Below, piece by piece: positions 1-10,191 of a stretch of DNA of 64,000 bases. The position numbers and the translations under genes are program-made. The DNA comes from Apiotrichum sp. Y4204 (lineage: Eukaryota; Basidiomycota; Tremellomycetes; Trichosporonales; Trichosporonaceae), in contig JAMYHL010000024.1 in NCBI GenBank assembly GCA_025531455.1, positions 496,001 through 560,000 on the forward strand. Reading direction: 5' to 3'. The stretch's first letter is position 1. Each line of letters opens with the position of its first letter. Under the pieces are notes generated by a model. It was not told the origin of the DNA. It did not search any database and saw nothing but the letters and a program-made list of their open reading frames with translations.

Positions 1-305
1 ATCACTGACATCGCATCTTCGGCATCGCACCATCTCACATCCCATCACATCATACGGGTATCTCGTTTCTATCAGAAGAACTAGAATGATATTAATGGTT
101 AACGCCGTGGACTTGTTCAGCGATGACAAGAAACTAAGGCGCCGCGCAACAAGACAGTTCGCCTCAAAAAACATTCATTTCACTCGCTACGACTTTCAAC
201 CTTTCAATTTACGGAACAGGACAAGAGGGGCGGCAGAATCGTGAATCTCGCGAACGCGATCGCGTTCCGGCGCGGGCTCTTGTAAGCAGGCGCGAAGCGG
301 GCAGC
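1..305. other. 3' flank of the metallothionein-like gene
   Basis: No reading frame with the codon bias of the neighbouring genes is visible on either strand. The short frames here are shadows of the small gene that begins just downstream on the minus strand. It presumably holds the 3' untranslated region of that gene. Confidence 0.5.
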
Positions 306-487
306 TTAGGCCGAGCCGTGCTTGCCGCAGTCGGGGCACGAGCAGCTGTGTGTCAGCGAGGCAGAAGGGGGGGTTTGTGAGTGATGTGAGGCGTACTTCT
401 CGCACGAGCAGTCGGCGTCGCAGAAGTTGACGGGAGCGATGGTCTGGGGTCAGCTAGGCCAGGCGAAGTACCCACGGTAGCGGCCAT
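306..487 (-). CDS. Small metallothionein-like protein (32 aa, two introns)
   Basis: The predicted product is a 32-residue metal-binding thiolate peptide, expected to buffer copper or other d10 metals in the cytosol. Exons on the minus strand are 487-476, 443-397 and 345-306. The introns are 32 nt (donor GTGGGT, branch CTAGCTGAC, acceptor CCCCAG) and 51 nt (donor GTACGC, branch CGCTGAC, acceptor ACACAG). The joined peptide has a plain N-terminus of about 11 residues, then six cysteines spaced C-x3-C-x-C-x2-C-x-C-x2-C, ending in GKHGSA. Alternating CxC and Cx2C spacing with no aromatic residue inside the cluster is typical of short fungal copper metallothioneins such as those of Neurospora and Agaricus. 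A TATA box lies about 107 nt upstream. Unspliced, the gene has no sensible ORF, so automatic callers would miss it. The weakest point is intron 1, which is among the shortest in the window. The family call rests on cysteine spacing only. Confidence 0.72.
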
Positions 488-592
488 GGTGTTGGTTGGT
501 TGGTTGGGTTGGGGTTGGGTAGGTTTAGTTGGGTTGGTTGGGAAGGCTTTGTTGGGTGGTTTGATGCTGGTCAGGAGGCGCTGTCGGCTCTC

Positions 593-600
593 TTTATATA
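593..600 (-). promoter_or_regulatory. TATA box of the metallothionein-like gene
   Basis: Read on the minus strand this is TATATAAA, about 106 nt before the ATG at 487. The leader between them is rich in CCAACC-type pyrimidine repeats (488-560). GAPDH shows the same TATA-to-ATG spacing. I found no copy of the Cryptococcus copper element TTTGCTC by eye. Confidence 0.6.
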
Positions 601-2791
601 TCATCATCCGAGTCGTTCGGAGCGCTGATGGTGAGCTCAGCTGCCTAATAACAGATGGTCACACGCGGCACTGGGCATTGGCTGGTGGGAAGTCTGATGG
701 TCCGTGCGCGCAAAGTGCGATGCGTGAGATGTGCGGCGCTCTTCTCCGCCCTACGCGATACCCGAAGTGCACGTAACGAGCCCGACGCCGAGTATTTCTC
801 CCTATCCTCTCACTCTGCGGATGTACTCAACATGCTATCATATCACGGCGATATCGGCGCGTCTCCGAACTCTCGTCTCAGAGATCAGAGAGCTGCAACG
901 CTCCGCCGGAATCCGCGGGACATGCCGAGCCCAGCCGTGGCGCACAGATCTGGTGTGTCTTTACAGGATTGCGACTCGGGGCTTCTGCGAAGCAGAGGCA
1001 ATATCACGGGGCACTAACTCTGGTCTCGAACGCGTAACGCTCGCAGTCTAACTGGTGGCTCGCAGCGGTAACGCGCGGAATTATCGTAATAATCTCAACT
1101 CAAAGCTTCCCGCCTGTTAATGTGGGTGTTCTTTCTTGCTGATACGACAGCGGGTCAGCGATTTCCCGATCCTTCGCCCCTTCTGGCGTCAATAACAGAT
1201 CACGGTAGAATCCCGAGGGCCCGAAGGAGAAGCAGTAAACGCGCATCCGGTTCAGGAAGATGGGGCATTCCACAAGATCTCTTCAACAATCCGGGAGCAT
1301 CAGCATATTCCCGTCGCTTCATCACACTGATTGCACTGACACAGCCTGATATCACCTACCGGTGGCTTCTGAGCCCGAACTTGGCAGCGTCCGGCCAATG
1401 CTCCATGGTGAGGACAGTGCGCGCGCACGGACGACGCCGGGGCGGAATCGTGCGGCATTTGTGCTCCGCTCTGAGGGTAATGTGCCGCACGGCGGATGTG
1501 CTCGTGTGCACCGCCGGTCTTGCTCCCGGGTCTCTCTTTAGAGGAGGTCATTCCGAGCACTCCGCTGGAACCAACCCGAAGCGTGACGGCGTCAGCCGGT
1601 CAGCAAGATTTGGCATGAGTTGAAATCAGTTGGTCATGAGTAGGTTGGCCATCGCCGATCACTGATACGAGATCCTTATCGCGAAGCATAAACCCATTGT
1701 TAAGTGGCGTGGGGCGTGGCTTGCTGTTTCGGGATGGCCGGTTTGGGTATGAAGAAGCATCCCACACTCACACGTCCACTCCCACAGACCACTAATCGCC
1801 CGTCCATCTCTCGGCCGTCGCATCTCGTCCAGCTTTCCTGGTCCGCTAGCTTCCCGCGCCATCAGCTTCCCGCACCAGCTACCCGCCCGCTTGTCACTGT
1901 CGTCTCGCACAGTCATTGTCATTCGTCCTCGGGAATCCTTGTTCAGCGCCTACCTGTGATAGCATCTCTGTTCCTCCGCCGCCACTGTGTCACCTCTGCC
2001 ACTGTCTCCTCCGCCATCCGTCTGTTTCCTCCGTCGTCCGTCTGTTTTCCGCTCTTCCGCTTTCCTGCTGTTTCTCGGCGTTCGGGCTTCTGGCGATAGG
2101 ACAAATCGCCGCGTCTCAGCCTGCGTACGGGGAAGCATCACCTGGGGCGAAAGCCGAAAGTGCAAGTAACTCGTCAAGAAATGTGGTCCGTGTCGCTCAC
2201 CTCTCACCGCTCTCACCGCCTTTATTGTCTTCCATCAAGCTCAACGTCCTTTGGCCCCTACGATCTATTGACGCGGCCTGTCGAGTTTCCTCGTCACGCG
2301 ATCCGAGCGCGGCTGGCGGTGGCGACCGCCTACGACGACCGGTGAGGTCCCCGCGCCGAGTGCGTGGGAGGTGAGACAAGGGCCATGACAGGGAGTGCAG
2401 TACAGGTATCGATAGGCTGATGGGTGGCGAGGGGCTAGTTGTCGGCGTCGTCTGCTGTAGAGTGCGCTGCCTGTGTGCAAAGCAATGGTCCGGTCCGAGA
2501 AGGCAAAAGCTTTGCGCTTATCAGGAATAGTCTTTCTGGATTATTCGACCGCGCAGCATAAGAGCTATTTCGGGGGAGAGTGGCAGTACACTGAGCTGAG
2601 GCCGATGACGGGGGTTGGGCTATCGTGAACATCGTCAACATGTCCCTCTTCTATGCCTCTAATCCTTGTTCTCCTATCCCCGTCCCGTCGCTCACTGTGC
2701 CTCGCCGCAGAGGTTGCATTATATGTCTAAAGCGGGTCACAAATGTACAAATCTATTTACACTTCTCGGCTGCTGCACTCGTCCTATTTCT
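601..2791. other. 2.2-kb intergenic region without a recognisable gene
   Basis: It lies upstream of the metallothionein-like gene and downstream of inositol oxygenase. Open frames such as 655-1017, 1120-1623 and 1704-2099 lack the C/G-ending codon bias of real exons here, have no family resemblance, and cannot be extended by convincing splice sites. It probably contains distal promoter sequence and the 3' region of the oxygenase gene. A non-coding RNA cannot be excluded. Confidence 0.5.
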
Positions 2792-3795
2792 CTACCACTC
2801 AATCTCGCCGAGACCAATGTACTTTTCGATGAGAGTCATGTAGTACGGCTTGAGCTCGTGGACGTCGGGGCGCTTGTCGGCCTTGGAGTAGAGGTCGAAG
2901 CGGTTAAAAGCCTGGACAGCCTTGAGCTGCGCCTCGTCCTCGTCGTTCATGAGGTGGCGGTACGCGCCCTCGCGGTGCCACGGGTAGAATGAGTGGTAGC
3001 GGAGCATCGAGAGGCCCTCCTTTGGGATCGTGCTCTGGTCCTTGAGCACGTTGTAGATGTACTCGTCGTGGCCCCAGGTGAGTAGCACATTGTCGAGGCC
3101 GCAGTTGGGCGTGTAGATGCCGTACTCGGTCATGATCTCGGGGTTGCGCGAGTCGGGGTTGGCGGCAAACGTCTCGGGATAGATAATCTTGTCCGAAAAC
3201 TTGCACCCGACGACAAAAGTGTCCCCCACTACGTCCCACTGGCCCTCGGCGCCAAAGAAGCACAGCAGCTTGCCGAGGTCGTGCAGCAGTCCAACGAGCT
3301 GCATCCAGTCGGGAAGGCCCTGGCTCCGAATCGCCTCGGCAGTCTGCAGCAGGTGCTCGATCTGCCCCACCTCGGTGTCTGGATCCGACTCGTCGACCAG
3401 CTCGTTCAGCAGCTCAATCGCCTCCCACACCGTCATCCGCGCGCGCACAGTCGCAGCCATCTGCCGCCGAATACGCAGGTTGTACTCGAGCGTCTGCTTG
3501 CGGTGCTGCTCCTAACCAGTCAGTTTGGAACTAACAGAAGGGATAAGCTTCCTCTACTCACGGCATAAAAGTTCTTGACGCGCTCACACGCATCGTCGTA
3601 CTGGCGGAACGTGTTCTTGTCCTTCTCCTCGCCGTACGAGTTATCCGCGTCAAACGCGAGCTCGCGCCGCGCCTTGGCCGCCGCCTCGCGGTTCTTCCCC
3701 TTGATCTGGTTGACAATGTCGATGCGGTCCGACACCTCCTCCATCTCCGTCGCCGCGTGCTTGATGTGCTCTGAAACCTCGGGTGCGTGGACCAT
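2792..3795 (-). CDS. MIOX: Myo-inositol oxygenase
   Basis: This di-iron enzyme cleaves myo-inositol with O2 to D-glucuronate, the first step of inositol catabolism in the cytosol. Exons are 3795-3562 and 3511-2792, with a 50-nt intron (GTGAGT donor, CTGACTGGTTAG acceptor), giving 317 residues. That is near the roughly 285-330 of eukaryotic MIOX. Visible family motifs, in order, are QHRKQTLEYN, MTVWEAIELLNELVDESDPD, HLLQTAEAIR, a GLLHDLGK metal-binding stretch, WGHDEYIY, LRYHSFYPWH and FNRFDLYSK. The metal-ligand histidines and aspartates expected from these motifs are all present. The start codon is the first ATG of an exon that joins in frame. The gene is divergent from a sugar permease starting at 5238, so the two share a 1.44-kb promoter region. 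Confidence 0.96.
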
Positions 3796-5237
3796 TGTAG
3801 ATGTCTCTGTGGTTGTGTCGGGCTGGTGAGTGAGACTGGGATGAGGATATAGACCCAGCTCGGGGGTCGGTCGCTCTTATTTTATTCCTTGCCATGGTCC
3901 GCTCGACTCTGCTGGACGGCTTGCCTTGCGCTTCGCCATTGTCCAACTAGATCTTGCTTCACTCATACCCCCAGCCGCTCCGGCTTCCCACCGATGACGC
4001 TGCAGTTGCCGTCGCGAACCGACAAGCGAAAAAATAAAAATAAAACAGCACAGCAACAAGCGAAAGCTCCTCTACTGTCCCAACTCCACAAACAGCCCAG
4101 CGATCCGCCGATGGCGGCGCTGCACCGGATCTGCATACCGCAGCGGAAAGATGCCGAGCATGCCGAGATCGGCAGCCGGTCGGATGCTAAAATCGGTCCA
4201 AAATCGGCGTTCATGTCCGATTTGTCTCCGCTAACGGACCGTTTTGATGCCGATCACGGAGAGATCACGGACCGGGTGCGGAGGCGCAAGCCGTGCCCGG
4301 ACGCCGATCGCGATAGCACGGATGTTCAGGAACTGTGGAATGCCGGTTTGGCCAGATTTGTGGGCCCCGGAGCGTTATCGCTGCTGCGGGGTCGTGGATG
4401 CGCATCTTGACGCCCCAACTTGTGCTGCAAGACGCGTGTGATGGTGCTGAAGATGGTTTTGGTGGCCTGGACGGACACATCACCCAGCGTAGGCTGACCC
4501 TGGGCGCGGTGCCACAGCCGCCCACGTGATTGCCCATCAAAACGCCGATCCCGCAAAGTGACAAACCCGCCAGGCAGCGGGCTGCGTGTGTGCGGCGATC
4601 AGTCAAGAAACTCGAAACAGAACGCCAAGCACTGGTCGTGGCAAAACCAACGATATACACATCTTGAATACCGTCCTCTCGGGAATGGGGTGCGGGCATG
4701 ACGGCGTCGCGGATTGAGACACATTTACGCGATGGCAAGCGAGACGAGTCGCTGGGCAGGCCAAATCGGCAGCTGGCCACTGGTCAGCTGATACGCTGCG
4801 CGTCGGTGGATTGTTGTGGAGCATGTGGTGGCTGCCGGTGTCCGGACCGACCGAGGAGAGGCGCGGCCCTGAATGGCATTTCTCAGCCAGGAACCGCACA
4901 ACATCTGCACACATGAGCCGTAAACCATCTCCACACTCTGCGGTTAGCAAGCACTGCTGCTGGCCCCAACACCATCCATCATGTCGGTCTCTGCACGGCT
5001 GCAAGCGAGAGACGAGGCTTAGCCAAGAGGACGGGGGCCCATGATCACGCGGAGTGGGCCCCGTCTCGAGAAAGTTGTCAGACGATGCTATATAGTTGTC
5101 TTACATGCAGCATTTCTCCGTCTCCCCTTTGCTCTAGGGTCCCGGGACAGTTTTGACTCCAAATCACCAAGCTCCTATCTTTTCAGTTCTTGTTTCCTGC
5201 CACTCCCCCATTGAATCCCGCCACCCTCGACTCGACC
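3796..5237. promoter_or_regulatory. Divergent intergenic region, MIOX / sugar permease
   Basis: No convincing exon was found in these 1.44 kb. A CACGTG E-box lies at 4523-4528. A TATATAG element at 5089-5095 sits about 143 nt before the permease ATG. A TCTATATCC element near 3845-3855 on the minus strand may serve MIOX. Small open frames on both strands (for example 3889-4410 and 4265-4780) have no codon bias. Confidence 0.5.
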
Positions 5238-7090
5238 ATGTCGTCGCAACCAAACTCCCGCCGCGGCAGCCGCCGTCCCAGCTTCGCCGTGAACAACCCC
5301 GAGCAGCCTCCGGAGCTTGACGTGTCCGCCGAGCTGACGGCGGCGGCGCGCCGCGCGACCGAGAAGGAGCACTCGATGTCTCTCCTCGAGGGTATCCGGC
5401 TGTACCCCAAGGCCGTCGCCTGGTCGCTGCTCATCTCGACCTGTATTGTCATGGAGGGTGAGTGCCGGTGTCAATTTCTATGCTGACAACAGGATACGAC
5501 GTCTGTCTCCTCGGCCAGTTCTACGCGTTCCCCAAGTTTAACGAAAAGTACGGCCGCCTCAACTCGAAGGGCCAGTATGAGATCTCGGCACCGTGGCAGG
5601 CCGGCCTGAGTAACGGAGCGGTGGTTGGTGAGATTATCGGTCTGTTCATCAATGGCTACGTCTCTGAGCGCTTTGGGTACCGCTACACCATCATGGCATC
5701 GCTCATCTGGCTCACGGGCTTCATCGCCTTGTTCGTCTTTGCCCACAATATTGTCTACCTCCAGGTCGCCGAGATCATGTGCGGCATCCCCTGGGGCATC
5801 TTCCAGACTCTCACCATCACCTACGCCTCCGAGGTATGCCCCGTTGCGCTCCGCGGCTACCTCACGTGCTACGTAAACTTTTGCTGGTGAGTAATCTTCG
5901 ACAGCTCTCTCTGTGCCGGTGCTCACTCCCAGGGGTCTCGGCCAGGTCATTGGTGTCGGTGTCGTCAAGTCCATGCTCGGCCGCACGGACCACTGGAGCT
6001 ACCGCCTGCCGTACGCGCTACAGTGGATGTGGCCCGTTCCTCTGTTCATCGGCGTCTGCTTTGCCCCCGAGTCCCCCTGGTGGCTCGTCCGCAAGGGTCG
6101 TCTCGAGGATGCCAAGCGCGCGCTGCGCCGCCTGACGTCTACGAAGCGCGACCCCGACTTCAACCCCGACGAGACGGTCGACATGATCCGCCACACAACC
6201 GAGCTCGAGAATGAGATCACCTCTGGATCCAGCTACTGGGACTGCTTCAAGGGAACCGATCTGCGCCGCACCGAGATTGTGTGCATGGTCTGGGCAATCC
6301 AGAACCTCGCGGGAAACAGCTTCTCCGGATTCTCGACCTACTTCCTCGAAAAGGCCGGCGTCAGCCACACCAACTCGTTCAACTTTGCCCTCGGCCAGTA
6401 CTCGATCAACTGTGTCGGTGTGTTTGGTGCATGGGCGCTCATGGCCATGGGCATCGGCCGCCGCAGCCTGTACCTCTACGGTCTGTGCGGACTGTTCAGC
6501 GCGCTCTTCGTCATGGGCTTCCTCGGCCTCGTCCCGGCGGACCACAGAAACCAGGGCGCCATGGCTACTGGTGCCATGATGATCGTCTGGGCCCTCTTCT
6601 ACCAGCTCACCGTCGGAACCGTGTGCTACTCGCTTGTCGCCGAGCTCTCCACCCGCCGTCTCCAGATCAAGACCGTCGTCCTCGGCCGCAACCTCTACAA
6701 CATTGTCGGCATCGTCTGCAACATCCTCACCCCGTACATGGTCAACACGGATGCCTGGAGTGAGTGGTGTTGTTTCAGTACTGGGAATCTTGGCTGACAT
6801 CAGACTGGGGTAACTACGCCGGCTTCTTCTGGTCCGGCTCGTGCTTCCTCTGCATCGTCTACACCTACTTCCGCGTCCCCGAGTGCACTGGCCGGTGAGT
6901 GATAGTAACACAACATACGCTAACCCGCAGTTCGTACGCCGAAATCGACTGGCTGTTCGAGAACAAGGTCTCGGCGCGCAAGTTTGCGTCCACGCACGTC
7001 GACGTGTTTGGCGACACGGACAAGCACGAGACGTCGCACCACGAGAAGATTGGCGAGTCTGAAAAGGAGGGCCGTCACGGGCTGGTGTAA
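5238..7090 (+). CDS. MFS sugar transporter, maltose / alpha-glucoside permease type
   Basis: This is a plasma-membrane proton-coupled sugar importer of the major facilitator sugar-porter family. Exons are 5238-5457, 5493-5886, 5933-6759, 6804-6894 and 6931-7090. The introns are 35-46 nt and the product has 563 residues. The sequence shows about twelve hydrophobic segments and motifs of fungal MAL/AGT permeases: GYDVCLLGQFYAFPKFNEKYG in TM1, GYVSERFGYR between TM2 and TM3, a TYASEVCPVALRGY segment, PESPWWLVRKGR before the central loop, and a C-terminal AEIDWLFENKVSARKF, which is characteristic of maltose permeases. True inositol transporters carry different signatures, so I infer an alpha-glucoside or other disaccharide substrate despite the divergent inositol oxygenase neighbour. 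The start is the first ATG after the TATA element. The actual substrate is unknown. Confidence 0.93.
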
Positions 7091-7958
7091 CAGCGCTCGC
7101 CGTATGATCCGATGTGGTTCGGTGCGATCTGAGGGGGGATAATATCAATCAATTAATCAAGTCGTCGCAAGTTGTTTGTTGTTGGCGGTCCGGATAGTGA
7201 TGGGGTGACTGCATATTGTGCTTCTAGTATACTCGTACTCTTATACTCGCTCCCATAGTCTCATGCATGACGAGCTGTATCAACGCCACCGGAGCAATGA
7301 ACATCATGTCGCACTGTGTCTCGGGGCGCTCTAGCCATCAAGCCCCAAGATGTCCCAGATCTCAGCATGAACAAGAGCCAGGAGGGCCAGGATCCTGGTG
7401 CCACATGCCACAAACACGAACAGAATTAACAAAACCAGCTGGGCAGCTGGGCAGATGACATCCACCGCATGGCCCGACTTTGCCTTGTGCTCCAGCTAAC
7501 ATCGCCGTTCATTCCTAACATCGTCACATATTCCACCCACACCAATCGTCTTCACTTACACACACTCCGTACTCCCACACACTGTTCCATCTGCAGATCA
7601 AAATAATGGTAAACAGTACTGACCATTCACAGCGGGCTCTGTCTGGACAATGCCCTTTGACTGACCACTGACCTAGGATCTGACATCTCCACTGCCCGAC
7701 TAAAGTCTTGGCGTTGGGGTCGCCTCTATCATCTCACCAAGATCCTCTCGATCAGATCCGTCGCAACGTCCCCATATGGAGGATGTCTATCCGCAGTTTT
7801 GCTCGCTTCCGGCGTTTCTCTGCTGTCCGTCCTCAACATGGTGTCTGCCTTCCTCCCTCCATTGTCCACAGTCGCTTCCCCATGTTCCCAGGCTATATCA
7901 TGCCTGACAGTCGTCTCCATTCTCATCATCTCTCACTCCTTCATTCTTCTCCCCCACC
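7091..7958. other. Intergenic region upstream of the 523-aa hypothetical gene
   Basis: It contains the 3' flank of the permease and the promoter and leader of the next gene. The last 200 nt or so are pyrimidine-rich (CTCTCC, TCATCATC). I see no exon. The frame starting at 7708 runs into the next gene only by reading through its first intron. Confidence 0.45.
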
Positions 7959-9876
7959 ATGGTGCCCGTTCTCTCCCTCGTCCTCTCGCTCATCCTCGTC
8001 TCGTGAGCCTTCCCATCTCCCACCATCTGACCCCAGAATCCTCTCCACCGCCGTCTTCAGGAAACCACGTACCCCACCCCGCTCCCTGTTGAGTACGTTT
8101 CCCCCGTTGCAAAGCTCACCCAGTCACCGGAGTGGATGGCAAGACGACAGTACTCACCATCTCCCCGGCCGCCGCGCACCGCCCCCTCGCCGCCCTCCTC
8201 AAACCCACCCCGCTCGCGTGGCTCCTCACCTCGTGAGCCGGTGAGAATCCCAAAACTAACAAACTAATCCCAGGACAAACGCGTATCTCACCGCCGGCTC
8301 ACGCCCCGTCGACCCGTACACCGCCGCCAGCGCCGTTCCCACCATCCTGCGGATCTCCCCCCGTCTCCAGGGCGGCGGCGGGGACACCGAGGACATCATG
8401 GTCGCGATGCTCGTCGGCACCGACATGCGCTCCCACGGAGACAAGGTCGCGGCCGGTCTCGTCCGATTCTACAAGTACACCACCCTGCAGGCGCGACTTC
8501 TGGTGCGTTGCACAGCTGTCATATGATACCAGTCAAGCTGATCCCAGGCCGAGGCGGCGTACCCGTGGCTCGTGGACATGTTCCGCAAGTCCCCACACTT
8601 TGCCACCCTCTGGATGCTTCAGTAAGTCTAGTGTACTCTCCACTTTACCACTCACAGCAGGGACGACGGCCTCGAGCAGCCCCAGATTCTCCCCCGCGTC
8701 GGCCCGCTCTCGCTCCACCCGGCTATCCTCGGGCGCTTCGCGGACCCCTCGTCGGGTACGCTCGTCAGCGGTCTCCAGATGCTTCTTGCAATTGCGCTCA
8801 CGGTCAACCCTGACCTCGACGCGCCCGTCAAAGTGTGAGCTGGCGGCACTACACGGTTCTTAGCTGACAGACAGCGCCGTGCAGTCCGGCACACACATCT
8901 CCACCCAGCCCAAGCTCGTGCGCAGTGTCACCATGCCCGGGGCGCGCAAGTCGCACGGCACGGGTGTCTACCTCCTCCGCTTCAATGCGACTGTAAGTTC
9001 TTTCTCTACTCCCTACTCACGGCAGCGCACGATCCTCATCGGCGCGGCGGTGACCAGCACCTTCAAGGACCGCCTCGACACCCCCGTGTACTCGACCTCG
9101 CCGGCCATCCTCGCCGCCGCCAGTGAGCTCTCCAGTCCTTTTGGTTTCGAACTCATTTTAACAACAGGCACCGTCGACCAGCGCCGCGACCGCGACGACT
9201 TTATCCTCTTCGACCTCGAGTGCTACAGCGACTCGATTCCGCAGCTCGCCTGGATCTCCCTCGCGCTCAAAACCCTGTGTATCGTCATGTTCGGCTCTGC
9301 GACCCCCGGCCGCGGCCTTAACCCGTCGCCCGCGTCGACCGCCGCGGACTTTTCCCGTCTCCAGCTGCTCTGGCAGCACGTACTTGGCGCGACCTCCGCC
9401 GGAGTGAAGATCTACCCCCACAGACCCGGTACGCAGCTGTCTTGTCTTTCTATCAGCTGACACCAGACGGGACGGGTCCAGGCACCTTCCACGACTTTTA
9501 CGAGCGCTACCTCGTCGGCGTGGCGGGCCGCGGCGCCAGCGCGTGCTTTGCGCTCGTGTGCACTCTCTCAGGACTGGCGGATACGGGCGACTACGACGCG
9601 TTCCCCCCGCTTGTCGCGACCGCGTGGGCGGTCTCGAGGCCCGTCCCGCGCGGGCTGGTCGGCGACGCGGCACCCCGCGAGCCGCCCACGATCGGGTTCC
9701 GCGACAGGCGCGATGTGCCGCTCTTCATCCCCGGCGTCGCGGAGCACCGTGGGCGGTCTCGTGGACGCTCCCGCTCCCGCTCGCCGGCTACGCCCCCCAG
9801 GACGCCCCGCCCTGCGTACGAGCTGGGCGCGAGTGAGATGCGTGCCATCTCTGAAGTTGACGAGCATGGCCATTAG
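7959..9876 (+). CDS. Hypothetical membrane-anchored protein, ten exons (523 aa)
   Basis: I do not recognise the family. Exons are 7959-8002, 8037-8092, 8124-8232, 8274-8502, 8548-8621, 8661-8834, 8875-8992, 9026-9122, 9168-9428 and 9467-9876. All nine junctions keep frame, and the introns (31-45 nt) have normal donors and AG acceptors. The N-terminus is a very hydrophobic stretch (MVPVLSLVLSLILVSILSTA) followed by KPRTPPR, which looks like a signal anchor. The middle is a globular-looking segment with no motif I can name. The C-terminus has a short arginine/serine run (GRSRGRSRSRS) and a polar tail. The consistent frame over ten exons argues strongly that it is a real gene. It may be lineage-specific. 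The function is unknown. Confidence 0.8.
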
Positions 9877-10191
9877 TGGCTTGACGGATCTCGGGCGGAC
9901 CCATGGGATAGTCTCATCACACTCGTTTATCACACTCGTTCAGAACATTAATATCAATGGACAAATGGACAAATGGACAAATGAACATGTCTTCAGCACG
10001 GCTGCACAGCGCATTCGGTCAGTCCAGTACACGTTCGTCAGTGCCCTGTGCTGTCGTCAGTGCCAGTCTCACACCCTTCGCCAGATGTCCCCAGACCATA
10101 TTATCTGCCTGCATTATGCTGCCTCTGGCAGATCTGTCACACTGTACAATGAATGATTTTAGCTCTCCCACCCGCCTGTCTATAGAATCCG
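9877..10191. other. Convergent 3' intergenic region
   Basis: These 315 nt lie between two stop codons on opposite strands and hold both 3' untranslated regions plus the short tandem repeat. No gene is seen. Confidence 0.6.
9956..9987. repeat. Short tandem repeat, 8-nt unit AATGGACA x4
   Basis: Three perfect copies of AATGGACA are followed by one copy with a single change (AATGAACA). They lie in the tail-to-tail region between the hypothetical gene and GABA transaminase. Confidence 0.9.

Noticed and set aside
1120..1623. 167-codon plus-strand frame in the 601-2791 gap
   Set aside because: No codon bias, no motif, and no splice extension. Treated as non-coding.
6018..7148. 376-codon minus-strand open frame
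   Set aside because: Antisense of the sugar permease. Arg/Asp-rich composition is typical of such shadows.
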